Shown here piece by piece: positions 25,942 to 35,045 of a DNA stretch of 64,000 nucleotides. The stretch's first letter is position 1. Every line of letters begins with the position of its first letter. Below the pieces are notes generated by a model. It ran no database searches, had not been told where the DNA came from, and saw only the letters and a program-made list of their open reading frames with translations. The stretch is from assembly GCA_004017275.1 (NCBI GenBank), contig SAKE01000023.1, forward strand, positions 1 to 64,000, read 5' to 3'. The position numbers and the translations under genes were made by a program. This DNA is from Mesorhizobium sp. Lineage in GTDB: Bacteria; Pseudomonadota; Alphaproteobacteria; Rhizobiales; Rhizobiaceae.

Positions 25942-26376
25942 ATGCCTGCATTGTATTCCACCCAAGCCCGCGCCGTCGGCGGCCGCGCCGGCCATGTCCA
26001 GAGCGACGATGGCCTGCTCAGCCTCGACCTTGCCATGCCCAAGGCGCTTGGCGGCAAGGGCGGCGCCACCAATCCCGAGCAGCTTTTCGCCGCCGGCTAT
26101 GCCGCCTGCTTCGAGAGCGCCATGCGTTTCATCGCCGGCAAGCAGAAACTGCCGCTGCAGGATGCCTCGGTGACGGCCAATGTCAGCCTGCACAGCAATG
26201 CGCAGGGCGGATTCGTGCTTGGCGTTTCGCTCGCGGCGGAAACAAAAGGCCTTGATCAGGCGGCGGCGGAAGCGCTTGTATCGGCGGCGCACCAGGTTTG
26301 CCCCTATTCCAATGCCATCAAGGGCAACATCGAGGTGGCGCTCTCGGCCAAGGCGCTTCCGGCAAAGGCAGCATGA
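25942..26376 (+). CDS. ohr: Organic hydroperoxide resistance protein Ohr
   Basis: Ohr reduces organic peroxides using a reactive cysteine pair and lipoylated partners. The 144-residue protein has Cys56 in YAACFESAM and Cys120 in HQVCPYSNA, plus the family motif GGKGGATNPEQLFAAGYA. It is an OsmC/Ohr-fold protein of the Ohr branch. It overlaps ohrR by 4 bp (ATGA). An operator-like repeat precedes it. Confidence 0.95.
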   Translation: MPALYSTQARAVGGRAGHVQSDDGLLSLDLAMPKALGGKGGATNPEQLFAAGYAACFESAMRFIAGKQKLPLQDASVTANVSLHSNAQGGFVLGVSLAAETKGLDQAAAEALVSAAHQVCPYSNAIKGNIEVALSAKALPAKAA

Positions 26377-26873
26377 CCACGGAAACGACAACCAAGTCCA
26401 AGCAAGCCCCGGCGCAATTCGCCGGGGTGGCAAAACTCGACCAACAGCTCTGCTTTGCGCTTTACTCGGCAAGCGGGCTGATGACGCGGCTGTATCGGCC
26501 GCTGCTCGATCCGCTTGGCCTGACCTATCCGCAATATCTGGCCATGTTGGCGCTGTGGGAACGGGCACCAAGCACGGTGGGCGAGCTCGGCGAAGCGCTG
26601 GGACTGGATTCGGCGACGTTGACGCCGCTGCTCAAGCGGCTGGAGGCTGGTGGCCTGGTCACACGTCGGCGCGACCCCGCCGACGAGCGCCGTGTCCTGG
26701 TCGAGCCGACGGCGAAGGGCCAGGCGTTGCGCGAGCAGGCCAAAAGCGTGCCGGCGGCGATGCTTTGCAACCTGCCGCTGGATGCCGACGAGCTGAAATC
26801 CCTGCACCGCACCCTGACGCGGTTCGTCTCCGGCTTGCGCAAGGCGGATGCCGGCGCCGCGAACCGGAGCTGA
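26373..26873 (+). CDS. ohrR: MarR-family organic peroxide sensor OhrR
   Basis: This 166-residue winged-helix repressor has the N-terminal sensing cysteine Cys27 in LDQQLCFALYSAS, the recognition region DSATLTPLLKRLE and the wing RRDPADERRVLV. OhrR is inactivated by oxidation of this cysteine and releases the ohr promoter. The ATG at 26373 overlaps the ohr stop. It is the second gene of a two-gene operon. Confidence 0.93.
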   Translation: MTTETTTKSKQAPAQFAGVAKLDQQLCFALYSASGLMTRLYRPLLDPLGLTYPQYLAMLALWERAPSTVGELGEALGLDSATLTPLLKRLEAGGLVTRRRDPADERRVLVEPTAKGQALREQAKSVPAAMLCNLPLDADELKSLHRTLTRFVSGLRKADAGAANRS

Positions 26874-27050
26874 TCGCCGCCGCGACACCGTTCGTTCCTG
26901 AATCCCGGAAATGAAGGCACTGAAATCCGCTTTCGCGTGCGCTGACGCTGCGGAGCGTCTTGCATGACGCTTGCGGAAAGCTAAAGTCGGCGCCGGATTT
27001 TCCTGCAAGCCCGGCCATGCCCGGGTCTTTCAATTCCCGGGGAGTGCGTC

Positions 27051-27848
27051 ATGACCAAATCGAAACTGCTGCTGGCAGGCCTGCTTGCCCTCGTCCTGGC
27101 GCCCGTTGCCGCCTTCGCGCAGGCTTTGCCCGATCTCGGCGGCAAGAAGGTGGTGGTGGTGACCGAAAACGCCTATCCGCCGCTGCAGTTCATCGATGCC
27201 AAGACGGGAAAACAGATCGGCTGGGAATATGATGCGATGAACGAGATCGCCAAGCGGCTGAATTTTACCGTCGAATACCAGAACACTTCCTGGGACGCGA
27301 TGATCCAGGCGGTTTCCGACAACCAGTACAACATCGGCATGACCGGCATCACCATCAAGGACGACCGCAAGGAGAAGGTCGACTTTTCCGACCCCTATAT
27401 GCGCTCGGAACAGTTCATGCTGGTGCGCGGCGATGAAAGCCGCTTCACCGACGCCAAGACCTTCGGCGCCTTCAAGGACGGGCTGGTCGGCGCGCAGGCC
27501 GGCACCACGCCCTTCTACACCGCCGTCTACAGCGTGCTCGACGGCAACGAACAGAACCCACGCATCAAGCTGTTCGAGACGTTTGGTGCCACGGTGCAGG
27601 CGCTAAAATCCGGCGACGTCGATGTCGTGCTGACCGACGGCACCGCCGGCAAGGGCTATGTCGACGCATCCGAGGGCAAGCTGAAGCTGATCGGCGGGCC
27701 GCTCGGCACCGAGGATTTTGGCTTTATCTTCCCGAAGGGTTCGGATCTGGTGAAACCGGTCAACGCGGCGATCGCGGCGCTCAAGGCCGACGGAACGTTC
27801 GATGCGCTGAACAAGAAGTGGTTTCTTGATTACAAGATGGGGCAGTAG
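27051..27848 (+). CDS. Amino-acid ABC transporter substrate-binding protein
   Basis: This 265-residue periplasmic protein has a signal peptide (LLLAGLLALVLAPVAAFA). The SBP_bac_3 domain reads VVVVTENAYPPLQFIDAKTG and later GWEYDAMNEIAKRLN, NIGMTGITIKDDRKEKVDFS and GAQAGTT, typical of polar amino acid binding proteins. GGGGAG precedes the ATG. The cognate permease follows after a 160-bp repeat; no ATPase gene is seen. Confidence 0.9.
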   Translation: MTKSKLLLAGLLALVLAPVAAFAQALPDLGGKKVVVVTENAYPPLQFIDAKTGKQIGWEYDAMNEIAKRLNFTVEYQNTSWDAMIQAVSDNQYNIGMTGITIKDDRKEKVDFSDPYMRSEQFMLVRGDESRFTDAKTFGAFKDGLVGAQAGTTPFYTAVYSVLDGNEQNPRIKLFETFGATVQALKSGDVDVVLTDGTAGKGYVDASEGKLKLIGGPLGTEDFGFIFPKGSDLVKPVNAAIAALKADGTFDALNKKWFLDYKMGQ

Positions 27849-27880
27849 TCGCTGAACCTCACGCAGACACGGCGCTTGAA

Positions 27881-28040
27881 CACCCCCCTCTGCCCTGCCG
27901 GGCATCTCCCCCGCAAGGGGGGAGATCAGCTGTCCGCCCTGCCTTCGCGTACCTCCAGCATTGAAGAAAGGGCGCGGCCATTGAAGCTGCCAATCTCCCT
28001 CCTTGCGGGGGAGATGGCCGGCAGGCCAGAGGGGGGTGCC
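27881..28040. repeat. RIME-like element with about 45-bp terminal inverted repeats
   Basis: The left end (27881-27926, from CACCCCCCTCTGCCC to CCGCAAGGGGGGAGAT) is the imperfect reverse complement of the right end (27992-28040, AATCTCCCTCCTTGCGGGGG to AGAGGGGGGTGCC). Each arm also folds on itself. The same motifs make up 5860-6000. It lies between the binding-protein and permease genes of one transporter, so the transcript would carry the folded element. Confidence 0.8.
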
Positions 28041-28057
28041 TTGGCGCAATCCTTTTG

Positions 28058-28867
28058 ATGCTTCCCGCCTCTTCCTCAAAAGCCGACTTCCCCTGGTGGC
28101 TCGTCGTCGCAGCGGCCATCGCAATCGCGGTGGCCGTCTTCGTCGCCACCAGCAACCTCTATGCCCAGGTTTTCGCCACCGTCGCCAAGGGCATCGGCGT
28201 CACCATCTTCGTCACCGTGATTGCCTTCGTGCTGGCTTCGGCCATCGGGCTCGGCATAGCCCTGATGGGGATGTCGGGTTCGCGCTGGCTACGCCAGATT
28301 GCGCGCTTCTATGTCGAGATCATCCGCGGTGTGCCGATCCTGGTGCTGCTGTTCTGGATCGCCTTTGCCGGTGCGCCGGCCTTCGTCGCGGCCTGGAACG
28401 CGCTGACCGCGCCGATGCAAAGCGCCGGCCTGCTGGACGAGCTTCTGGTGCGCGACGTGTCGCTGTTGTGGCGCGCCATCATGGCGCTGACCATCGGCTA
28501 TTCGGCCTTTATCTCGGAGGTGTTTCGCGCCGGCATCCAGTCGGTGGAGAAGGGCCAGATCGAAGCGGCGAAGGCGCTCGGACTGACGCGGGCGCAGCGC
28601 TTCCGGCTGATCGTGTTCCCGCAAGCGATCCGCACCATATTGCCGCCGCTGGGCAATGATTTCGTCGCCCTGGTCAAGGATTCCTCGCTCGTCTCGGTGC
28701 TCGGCGTCGCCGACATCACGCAGATGGGCAAGGTCTATGCCGCCGGCTCGTTCCGCTTCTTCGAAACCTATTCGATTGTGGCCTATATCTACCTCATCCT
28801 GACGGTCGGGCTGTCGCTGGCCTTGCGGGCGCTGGAACGGCGGCTGCGCCGTCAGCACGAGGAATAG
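28058..28867 (+). CDS. Amino-acid ABC transporter permease
   Basis: This 269-residue inner-membrane protein has a long first segment (WWLVVAAAIAIAVAVFVA), then the HisM/GlnP-type domain: FATVAKGIGVTIFVTVIAF, RFYVEIIRGVPILVLLFWI, and the EAA loop EAAKALGLTRAQRFRLIVFPQAIR at about 169-192, which contacts the ATPase. ATG 28058 is used; a TTG lies one codon earlier. It pairs with the binding protein at 27051; the ATP-binding subunit must be encoded elsewhere. Confidence 0.9.
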   Translation: MLPASSSKADFPWWLVVAAAIAIAVAVFVATSNLYAQVFATVAKGIGVTIFVTVIAFVLASAIGLGIALMGMSGSRWLRQIARFYVEIIRGVPILVLLFWIAFAGAPAFVAAWNALTAPMQSAGLLDELLVRDVSLLWRAIMALTIGYSAFISEVFRAGIQSVEKGQIEAAKALGLTRAQRFRLIVFPQAIRTILPPLGNDFVALVKDSSLVSVLGVADITQMGKVYAAGSFRFFETYSIVAYIYLILTVGLSLALRALERRLRRQHEE

Positions 28868-28921
28868 GTTTTCGGCGAAGACAGCGTTACGATCCCTGAG
28901 CATTCTCGTTGTGGAGGTCCC

Positions 28922-29557
28922 ATGATCGTCGACAAAGCCAATGCGGCGCTGGATTCCGTCTATACGGCCGATACGCCGGAAGCGCTTGAAGAGGCCTATG
29001 CCGCTTGGGCCGCGACCTATGACAGCGAGACCGCCTCGCTCGGCTATCTCCTGCCGTTCCTGATCACCGCCTGGGTGGCGCGCCATGTGCCGGCGGGCGA
29101 TGGGCCGCTGCTCGATGCCGGCTGCGGCACCGGCCTGTCGGGGCCGTCGCTGAAGGCACTCGGTTACCGCGACATCGCCGGGCTCGATCTCTCCGACGAC
29201 ATGCTGAAGATCGCCGGTAGCCGCAATGCCTACAACGAACTGAAACAGGCGATGCTGGGCGGGACGCTGCCATGGCCGGACGGGTATTTCCGCGGCTTCT
29301 TCTCGACCGGCGTGTTCACCATCAGCCACGCGCCGGCGACAGGCCTGCACGAACTGGTGCGCATCACCAGGAAGGGCGGCCACGCCATCTTCACCGTGCG
29401 CGACCAGGTGTTCGAAAGCGGGGGCTTTCAAGTCGTGTTCGACGAGCTGGAGCAAGCGAAGAGATGGCGGCCGGTCGAGGAGAGCCCGTGGTTCCGATGC
29501 TATGCAATCGCCGAGCCCGATGCGCTGGTGAAGACTTTTGTGTTTGAAGTGGTTTGA
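28922..29557 (+). CDS. Class I SAM-dependent methyltransferase
   Basis: This 211-residue Rossmann methyltransferase has SAM motif I as LLDAGCGTGLSGPSLKALG, followed by GLDLSDDMLKIA. An N-terminal helical part precedes it (EALEEAYAAWAATYDSE), typical of small-molecule methyltransferases of the UbiE/Williams-Beuren type. The substrate is not evident. GGAGG lies before the ATG. It stands alone between the permease gene and leuC. Confidence 0.85.
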   Translation: MIVDKANAALDSVYTADTPEALEEAYAAWAATYDSETASLGYLLPFLITAWVARHVPAGDGPLLDAGCGTGLSGPSLKALGYRDIAGLDLSDDMLKIAGSRNAYNELKQAMLGGTLPWPDGYFRGFFSTGVFTISHAPATGLHELVRITRKGGHAIFTVRDQVFESGGFQVVFDELEQAKRWRPVEESPWFRCYAIAEPDALVKTFVFEVV

Positions 29558-29881
29558 GCCGCGAGTTCGCCGACCTTGGCTCCCTTCCTCTCCCCGAAGG
29601 TGTGGAAGTGAGGGCGAGGAACCCAAGTCCTGCCAGGACACGCCGCAATTGCCGAAAACCCAAAACATTGGTATGAGCCACGCCATGGAAGAGCTTTTTG
29701 GCGATCCGGCCTATAAGGGGTTCGTGCTGCAGGACAGGAAACGCCTGCCGTCGCGGTTCTCCGCGCGCGTGTCCGGGGCGCTGACCAGCCGACTTACCTA
29801 GGCCGATCTGTCCAGGTCGTTTCGCCGGGCCGAAAGTCAGGCGTCTGCTCTTCCCATTCTCATATCGACGGATTTACGCAC
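29558..29881. other. Gap before leuC with one doubtful micro-ORF
   Basis: A 42-codon frame at 29673-29801 (MSHAMEELFGDPAYKG and on) is open and has plausible composition but no ribosome binding site or recognised family. The remaining sequence should hold the leuC promoter; no clear -35/-10 pair is assigned. Confidence 0.35.
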
Positions 29882-31291
29882 ATGAGCGCACCGCGCACCC
29901 TCTACGACAAGATTTTCGACGACCACGTCGTCGACCGCCAGGACGACGGCACCTGCCTGCTCTACATCGACCGCCACCTCGTCCATGAAGTGACCAGCCC
30001 GCAGGCCTTCGAAGGCCTGCGCATGACCGGCAGAAAAGTCCGGCATCCGGAAAAGACGCTGGCCGTGGTCGATCACAATGTCTCGACCTCGCCCGAGCGC
30101 AAGTTCGGCATCAAGAACGAGGAAAGCCGCATCCAGGTCGAGGCGCTTGCCAAGAACGCCAGGGATTTCGGCGTCGAATATTATTCCGAGAACGATGTTC
30201 GCCAGGGCATCGTCCACATCATTGGCCCCGAGCAGGGCTTCACCTTACCCGGCATGACCATCGTCTGCGGCGACAGCCACACTTCGACCCACGGCGCTTT
30301 CGGCGCACTGGCGCACGGCATCGGCACGTCCGAGGTCGAGCATGTGCTGGCGACGCAAACGCTGATCCAGCGCAAGGCCAAGAACATGTTGGTGCGTGTC
30401 GACGGCCAGTTGCCGGAAGGCGTCACCGCCAAGGACATCATCCTCGCCATCATCGGCGAGATCGGCACAGCCGGCGGCACCGGCTATGTGATCGAATATG
30501 CCGGCGAGGCGATCCGTGCGCTGTCGATGGAAGGCCGCATGACGATCTGCAACATGTCCATCGAGGGCGGTGCGCGCGCCGGCCTGATCGCCGCCGACGA
30601 GACGACCTTCGCCTATGTCAAGGACAAGCCGCGCGCGCCGAAGGGCGCGGCCTGGGATGCGGCGCTCGAATATTGGAAGACGCTGCAGTCGGACGAGGGC
30701 GCACATTTCGACAAAGTGATCGTGCTCGACGCGGCCAAGCTGCCGCCGATCGTCTCCTGGGGCTCGTCGCCCGAGGATGTCGTCTCGGTGCAGGGCATCG
30801 TGCCGAACCCGGAAGACATCACCGATGAAAACAAGCGCACCTCCAAGCAGCGCGCGCTCGACTATATGGGTCTGACGCCGGGCACCAAGATCACCGACAT
30901 CACGCTCGACCGCGTCTTCATCGGTTCCTGCACCAATGGCCGTATCGAGGATCTGCGCGCCGTCGCCAAGGTGGTCGAAGGCAAGACGGTCAGCGCGCAT
31001 GTCGATGCGATGATCGTGCCGGGTTCCGGCCTGGTCAAGGAACAGGCGGAAGCCGAAGGTCTCGACAAGATCTTTATCGCTGCAGGTTTCGACTGGCGCG
31101 AGCCGGGCTGCTCGATGTGCCTTGCCATGAACGACGACCGGCTGAAGCCGCATGAGCGTTGCGCTTCGACCTCGAACCGCAATTTCGAGGGCCGGCAGGG
31201 TTTCAAGGGCCGCACCCATCTGGTGTCGCCGGCGATGGCGGCGGCTGCGGCGATCGCCGGCCACTTCGTCGATATCCGCGACTGGAAGTAA
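29882..31291 (+). CDS. leuC: 3-isopropylmalate dehydratase large subunit
   Basis: LeuC, with LeuD, isomerises 2- to 3-isopropylmalate in leucine synthesis. The 469-residue aconitase-fold protein carries the 4Fe-4S cysteines in IGSCTNGR and in PGCSMCLAMN, plus VCGDSHTSTHGAFG with substrate-binding residues. leuD is not in the window. A strong terminator follows. Confidence 0.97.
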   Translation: MSAPRTLYDKIFDDHVVDRQDDGTCLLYIDRHLVHEVTSPQAFEGLRMTGRKVRHPEKTLAVVDHNVSTSPERKFGIKNEESRIQVEALAKNARDFGVEYYSENDVRQGIVHIIGPEQGFTLPGMTIVCGDSHTSTHGAFGALAHGIGTSEVEHVLATQTLIQRKAKNMLVRVDGQLPEGVTAKDIILAIIGEIGTAGGTGYVIEYAGEAIRALSMEGRMTICNMSIEGGARAGLIAADETTFAYVKDKPRAPKGAAWDAALEYWKTLQSDEGAHFDKVIVLDAAKLPPIVSWGSSPEDVVSVQGIVPNPEDITDENKRTSKQRALDYMGLTPGTKITDITLDRVFIGSCTNGRIEDLRAVAKVVEGKTVSAHVDAMIVPGSGLVKEQAEAEGLDKIFIAAGFDWREPGCSMCLAMNDDRLKPHERCASTSNRNFEGRQGFKGRTHLVSPAMAAAAAIAGHFVDIRDWK

Positions 31292-31320
31292 TTCCGGAGC
31301 GCTCAGCTTCGAACACATAC

Positions 31321-31358
31321 CAGGCCCCGAACCGCTTAGCGGTTCCGGGGCCTTTTTC
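31321..31358 (+). terminator. Rho-independent terminator of leuC
   Basis: AGGCCCCGAACCGC and GCGGTTCCGGGGCCT form a long stem with a TTA loop and one bulged C, followed by TTTTT. It lies 30 bp after the leuC stop. Confidence 0.93.
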
Positions 31359-31434
31359 ATCCGGTTCGCTTAACCGCTTGTTTGGGCTTGCGCTCTAAAG
31401 TCTTCCCCAACGGAAGTGGGGAAATTACTGTCGT

Positions 31435-32631
31435 TTGGACACGGGTCTGCTCATAGCGCTGCTCAACCCGACGATCGCGTTGGCGCTCGGCGCCGCGTTC
31501 CTCGTGCTATGGTTCTATCAGCGCCACCGTCCCTATCTGGCCGTGCTGGCGATCAGCTACAGTCTCTCCGCGATCGGCTTCCTGCTGCAGTATTTCACCT
31601 TGCCCATCGGCATGCCGCTGACCAAGCTGGTGTCGAACATCTGCTTCACTATCGCCGGCTGCTGCCTGTCCAGCGCCATCGTCCACCGCTATGGCCGCAA
31701 GGTGCCTTATATCGGGATCGGCGTGCTGGCGGGTGGTGGCCTGGCGTCGTTGTGCTGGTTCCTGTTCGTCGCGCCGGATCTGACCTGGCGCATCCTGGCG
31801 ATGAATTTCGCGTTCGGCGGGATCAGCCTTCTGGTCGCAGCCGAACTGCGCCCGGTGCGCCGCAACGGTCCGACCGAAAAAATCCTCTTCGTGCTGTCGC
31901 TGCTGTCGGGCGTCAACTTCTTCGTGCGCACCCTTGTCGTCGTCATCGCGCACGGACCCTTCACCAGCTACGACGGTTTCTATGCCTCGTCCTACTGGAC
32001 GACGGCGCTTCTGTCGCACGCACTGCTGTCGCTGCTCATCGCGCTGTGCCTGTTCTCCGCCGCGGCACTCGACGTGATGAAGGCACTGAAGACCGAGACC
32101 TATACCGATCCGCTATCTGGCCTGCTCAACCGGCGTGGCTTCGAGGAGCGAGCCATGCTGCTGCTGCGGCATTGCGCCTCGGCCCGGTTCCCCGTCGCGC
32201 TGGTGCTGGCCGATCTCGATCATTTCAAGGCGCTCAACGATGTGCACGGGCATGCGGCGGGCGATCGCGTGATCGCCGATTTCGCCGCCAAGCTTCGGTC
32301 GGCGGCAGGGGCGCGCGGCGTTGCCGGGCGTATCGGCGGCGAGGAGTTCGCGGTGCTGCTGCCCTTGAGTGATCTCGGCGCCGCGCGGCTGTTCGCCGAG
32401 GCGGTGCGCACGCTCTATTCGGCCGGCCATGTCGACGGGCTTCCCGCCGACACGAAGGTGACCGCCAGTTTCGGCGTGGCGGCCCGTAGTGGCGACGAGG
32501 CGCTGGAGCCGCTGATGCGGCGTGCCGACGATGCGCTCTACAAGGCCAAGAAAAACGGCCGCGACAGCGTGCGCCTGTCCTATGAGCGGCCGGAAACGGT
32601 GTTCGTACCGGAGCCGCTCAAGGTCGGCTGA
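31435..32631 (+). CDS. Membrane diguanylate cyclase (GGDEF), first of a pair
   Basis: This 398-residue protein has a TTG start. About six membrane segments fill residues 1-215 (for example IALALGAAFLVLWFY and LLSHALLSLLIALCLFSA). The GGDEF domain follows, with DLDHFKALND and the active-site RIGGEEF at 299-305, a GGEEF variant expected to make cyclic di-GMP. No RxxD inhibitory site is obvious before it. A paralogue of the same layout lies directly downstream. Confidence 0.88.
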   Translation: MDTGLLIALLNPTIALALGAAFLVLWFYQRHRPYLAVLAISYSLSAIGFLLQYFTLPIGMPLTKLVSNICFTIAGCCLSSAIVHRYGRKVPYIGIGVLAGGGLASLCWFLFVAPDLTWRILAMNFAFGGISLLVAAELRPVRRNGPTEKILFVLSLLSGVNFFVRTLVVVIAHGPFTSYDGFYASSYWTTALLSHALLSLLIALCLFSAAALDVMKALKTETYTDPLSGLLNRRGFEERAMLLLRHCASARFPVALVLADLDHFKALNDVHGHAAGDRVIADFAAKLRSAAGARGVAGRIGGEEFAVLLPLSDLGAARLFAEAVRTLYSAGHVDGLPADTKVTASFGVAARSGDEALEPLMRRADDALYKAKKNGRDSVRLSYERPETVFVPEPLKVG

Positions 32632-32683
32632 ATCCTGTCCGTCCGGGACGAAAGCGCGGGCGCTTGAACGGACTCAGGCGCCG

Positions 32684-32750
32684 CGCTTTAGGTCTTGTTT
32701 TCATGCATGTCGTTCGCCCAAAACCGGGTCACTTTTGGGCGATATGCATT
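32684..32750. repeat. Short palindromic repeat (CATGTCG family), copy 2
   Basis: The element reads GCGCTTTAGGTCTTGTTTT, then ATGCATGTCGTTCGCCCAAAACC, GGGTCACTTTTGGGCG and ATATGCAT. The ends ATGCATGTCG (32703-32712) and CGATATGCAT (32740-32749) are inverted with one mismatch, and GCCCAAAA pairs with TTTTGGGC. It matches copy 1 at 4574-4628 in inverted orientation and a partial copy at 51297-51340. Confidence 0.7.
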
Positions 32751-32808
32751 GGCGTTAACGTCTTCTTCGCCCGTCGGTGCTAGCTATTGGCGCGGGTGCG
32801 GGAAGAAC

Positions 32809-34017
32809 ATGAGTGGCGCCAACTTTATCCTGTTGATCAATCTGTCGGTTGCCGGGCTGCTGGCGGCATCCTTCATGGCGGTCGCCTTCCATGATGTCGG
32901 GCGCGCGCCGGCGCGCTGGCTGGCATTCGGTTACTTGCTGGGCATGGCCTATGCCGCCATCGAATTCAGCATTCCCGTCTTCACCGATGCACGGCTTCCG
33001 GTCGTTGCCGCCTTCGCGGTGTTCCTTGGCGCCACCATTGCCTTCAATGCCGGGCTTGCCCGCAAATACGGCGTGGCGCCGCCGTGGTTGGCGATGCTGT
33101 TGTTCCTGTTGGCCACCACCATAGCTGTGTATGTCGTGCAGGACCTGCCGCGCCAGTCGCTGGTCCGCATGATGGCCTACCAGCTTCCCTATGCGGTCAT
33201 GCAGTTCGTCGGGCTGGCCATCGTCTGGTTCTCGAGGCAACGGCTCGCCCGCCTCGATCGCATCCTGATGGCTGTGCTGGCGGCGAGCGGCCTGCAGTTT
33301 GCCTCCAAGCCGTTCATCGCCCATGCGTTGGGCGGCTGGGGCGCCAATCCGCAAGCCTATCTGCAAAGCAGCTATGCGCTGGTGTCGCAGTCGCTCGGCA
33401 CTGTCTTTGCGCTGGCGGTGGCGCTGCTGATGCTGGCTATCCTGGTTCGCGACGTGCTTGCCGAAGTGACGTCGAAATCCGAGACGGACACGCTTTCGCG
33501 CCTGCTCAACCGCGGCGGCTTCACCCGTCACGCCGAGCTGGCCGTGATGGGCGCAGTGCGGCAAGGCGTGCCGGTCGCCCTCGTCATCGCAGACCTCGAT
33601 CATTTCAAGAACGTCAACGACAGTTTCGGCCATGCGTCCGGCGACCGGGTGATCGAGACTTTCGCAGGCTTCCTGCGCGAGGCCGTCGCCGGCCATCATA
33701 TTGCCGGCCGCATCGGCGGCGAGGAGTTCGCCATCATCCTGCCGGGAACCAACCTTGCCGCCGCCCGACTGTTCGCCGAGGGCACGCGTAGCGCTTTCGG
33801 TGCGCTGCCCATCGACGGACTGCCGGTGGACAACCGCTGCACTGCGAGCTTCGGCGTCGCCGAACTTCATCCCAGCGAAGACTTTGCCGATCTGATGCGG
33901 CGCGCCGACCTGGCGCTCTATCAGGCGAAGAATGCCGGGCGCGATTGCGTGCGCGTCTCCGCCGGGCCGGCCGGCAACTGGTCGTCAGCCGGGATGGAAG
34001 CTAACGGCAGGGGCTGA
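32809..34017 (+). CDS. Membrane diguanylate cyclase (GGDEF), second of a pair
   Basis: This 402-residue protein resembles its upstream neighbour: about six membrane segments in the first half (FILLINLSVAGLLAASFMAV, AFAVFLGATIAFNAGL, VFALAVALLMLAILV) and a GGDEF domain with DLDHFKNVND and RIGGEEF at 301-307. The ATG at 32809 is chosen because GGAAG precedes it and the longer frame runs through the repeat element. Its end overlaps the convergent gene at 34001 by 17 bp. Confidence 0.88.
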   Translation: MSGANFILLINLSVAGLLAASFMAVAFHDVGRAPARWLAFGYLLGMAYAAIEFSIPVFTDARLPVVAAFAVFLGATIAFNAGLARKYGVAPPWLAMLLFLLATTIAVYVVQDLPRQSLVRMMAYQLPYAVMQFVGLAIVWFSRQRLARLDRILMAVLAASGLQFASKPFIAHALGGWGANPQAYLQSSYALVSQSLGTVFALAVALLMLAILVRDVLAEVTSKSETDTLSRLLNRGGFTRHAELAVMGAVRQGVPVALVIADLDHFKNVNDSFGHASGDRVIETFAGFLREAVAGHHIAGRIGGEEFAIILPGTNLAAARLFAEGTRSAFGALPIDGLPVDNRCTASFGVAELHPSEDFADLMRRADLALYQAKNAGRDCVRVSAGPAGNWSSAGMEANGRG

Positions 34018-34363
34018 GTTCGGGCATTTCGCCGTCGGAGAGACCGTACATGTAGGAGCGGCCCTTCACAAACACCGGCGGCCGATAGCAGTCGCTGTAA
34101 CCGCTGATCTCGTCGGCTTCGTTCTCGTAGATCACCTTGGGCTGGCCGGCGCTGGTGTAGTCCGAAAGCTGCTTGGCCAGCCTGCCTTCGCCGACGAGGA
34201 TACGCTTGTATCCGGCGGCGCTGTCGATGACGAGATTGCCGAAAGAATCGGCGTAGACGCGATCCTGATGCCGCGCGCCGGCGAGCGCTGGCGCCGCAAG
34301 GCCGACGACCGAGGCCGCCACTATAAGCGCCGCAAGGCGCGATCTGCCCGAATTCGAACGCAT
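34001..34363 (-). CDS. Secreted hypothetical protein
   Basis: This 120-residue protein has a signal peptide (LAALIVAASVVGLAAPALA). The mature part is about 92 residues with cysteines in YSDCYRPP and at the end (LSPCR). No family is recognised. It is a probable periplasmic protein, convergent with the second GGDEF gene and divergent from the lipoprotein gene at 34620. Confidence 0.7.
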   Translation of the reverse strand: MRSNSGRSRLAALIVAASVVGLAAPALAGARHQDRVYADSFGNLVIDSAAGYKRILVGEGRLAKQLSDYTSAGQPKVIYENEADEISGYSDCYRPPVFVKGRSYMYGLSDGEMPELSPCR

Positions 34364-34619
34364 GGCGTCCTCCGTGTCTTGAGGGAAGCTTCCTCGAATC
34401 GGAAATTAACGCTTTATTAACCTTTGTTAAGAGGCTGACGCGTTTCGCGGCGATGTCTCGGTAAACATGGTTAATATCCATTAATATCCGACTGGATGGA
34501 AAACCCGCAGCCATCATTCGGCCATGCTTGGCCTCACCATCGCGGCCGGCGTCCATATCGGCGTCGGAATGACATCTTGGCAGGCATCGCGGCTGGTTTG
34601 CCATGCGGGAGGACAGCAT

Positions 34620-35045
34620 ATGGCGTTGCGCCGGCCGATTTGGGTGTCCGTTTTCCCGTTGCTCGTTATCGTCGCTGCCTGTGTGCCACAGGGAAGCGCA
34701 CCGAAGGCGGCTAATAGCGTGGTCTCGCCTGCGCCGGCTCAACAGTCCGTCGCAGCCGCGGCGCCCCCGGCAGCTGCAACCAAGATCATCACCGACCTTA
34801 CCGCGCCGCGATCCGGCATAGGCACGGCCACCTACAGATGCGGCAATAATGGTACGATTGCCATCCAAAATCTCGGCACGTCGTTGCGTGTGGTCGGGTC
34901 CGACGGCGCGACCGAAGAGTTTGCGGCGTCGCCTGCCAACCAGAGCAGCCGCTACCAGGCGGCCACGCATGACGCAATCGTGATCGACGGACGCGAGGCA
35001 CTGGTGATGAAGAAGGGGTCGACGCCACAGACCTGCAAGCGCTAA
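34620..35045 (+). CDS. Lipoprotein with MliC-like domain
   Basis: This 141-residue protein has a lipoprotein signal ending LVIVAAC. A Pro/Ala linker follows. The C-terminal 75 residues (YRCGNNGTIAIQNLGTSLRV, then SRYQAATHDAIVIDGREALVM and a final Cys) resemble the MliC/PliC fold of periplasmic c-type lysozyme inhibitors, though the fit is only partial. GGAGG lies before the ATG, which supports the short start over longer frames. Confidence 0.65.
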   Translation: MALRRPIWVSVFPLLVIVAACVPQGSAPKAANSVVSPAPAQQSVAAAAPPAAATKIITDLTAPRSGIGTATYRCGNNGTIAIQNLGTSLRVVGSDGATEEFAASPANQSSRYQAATHDAIVIDGREALVMKKGSTPQTCKR

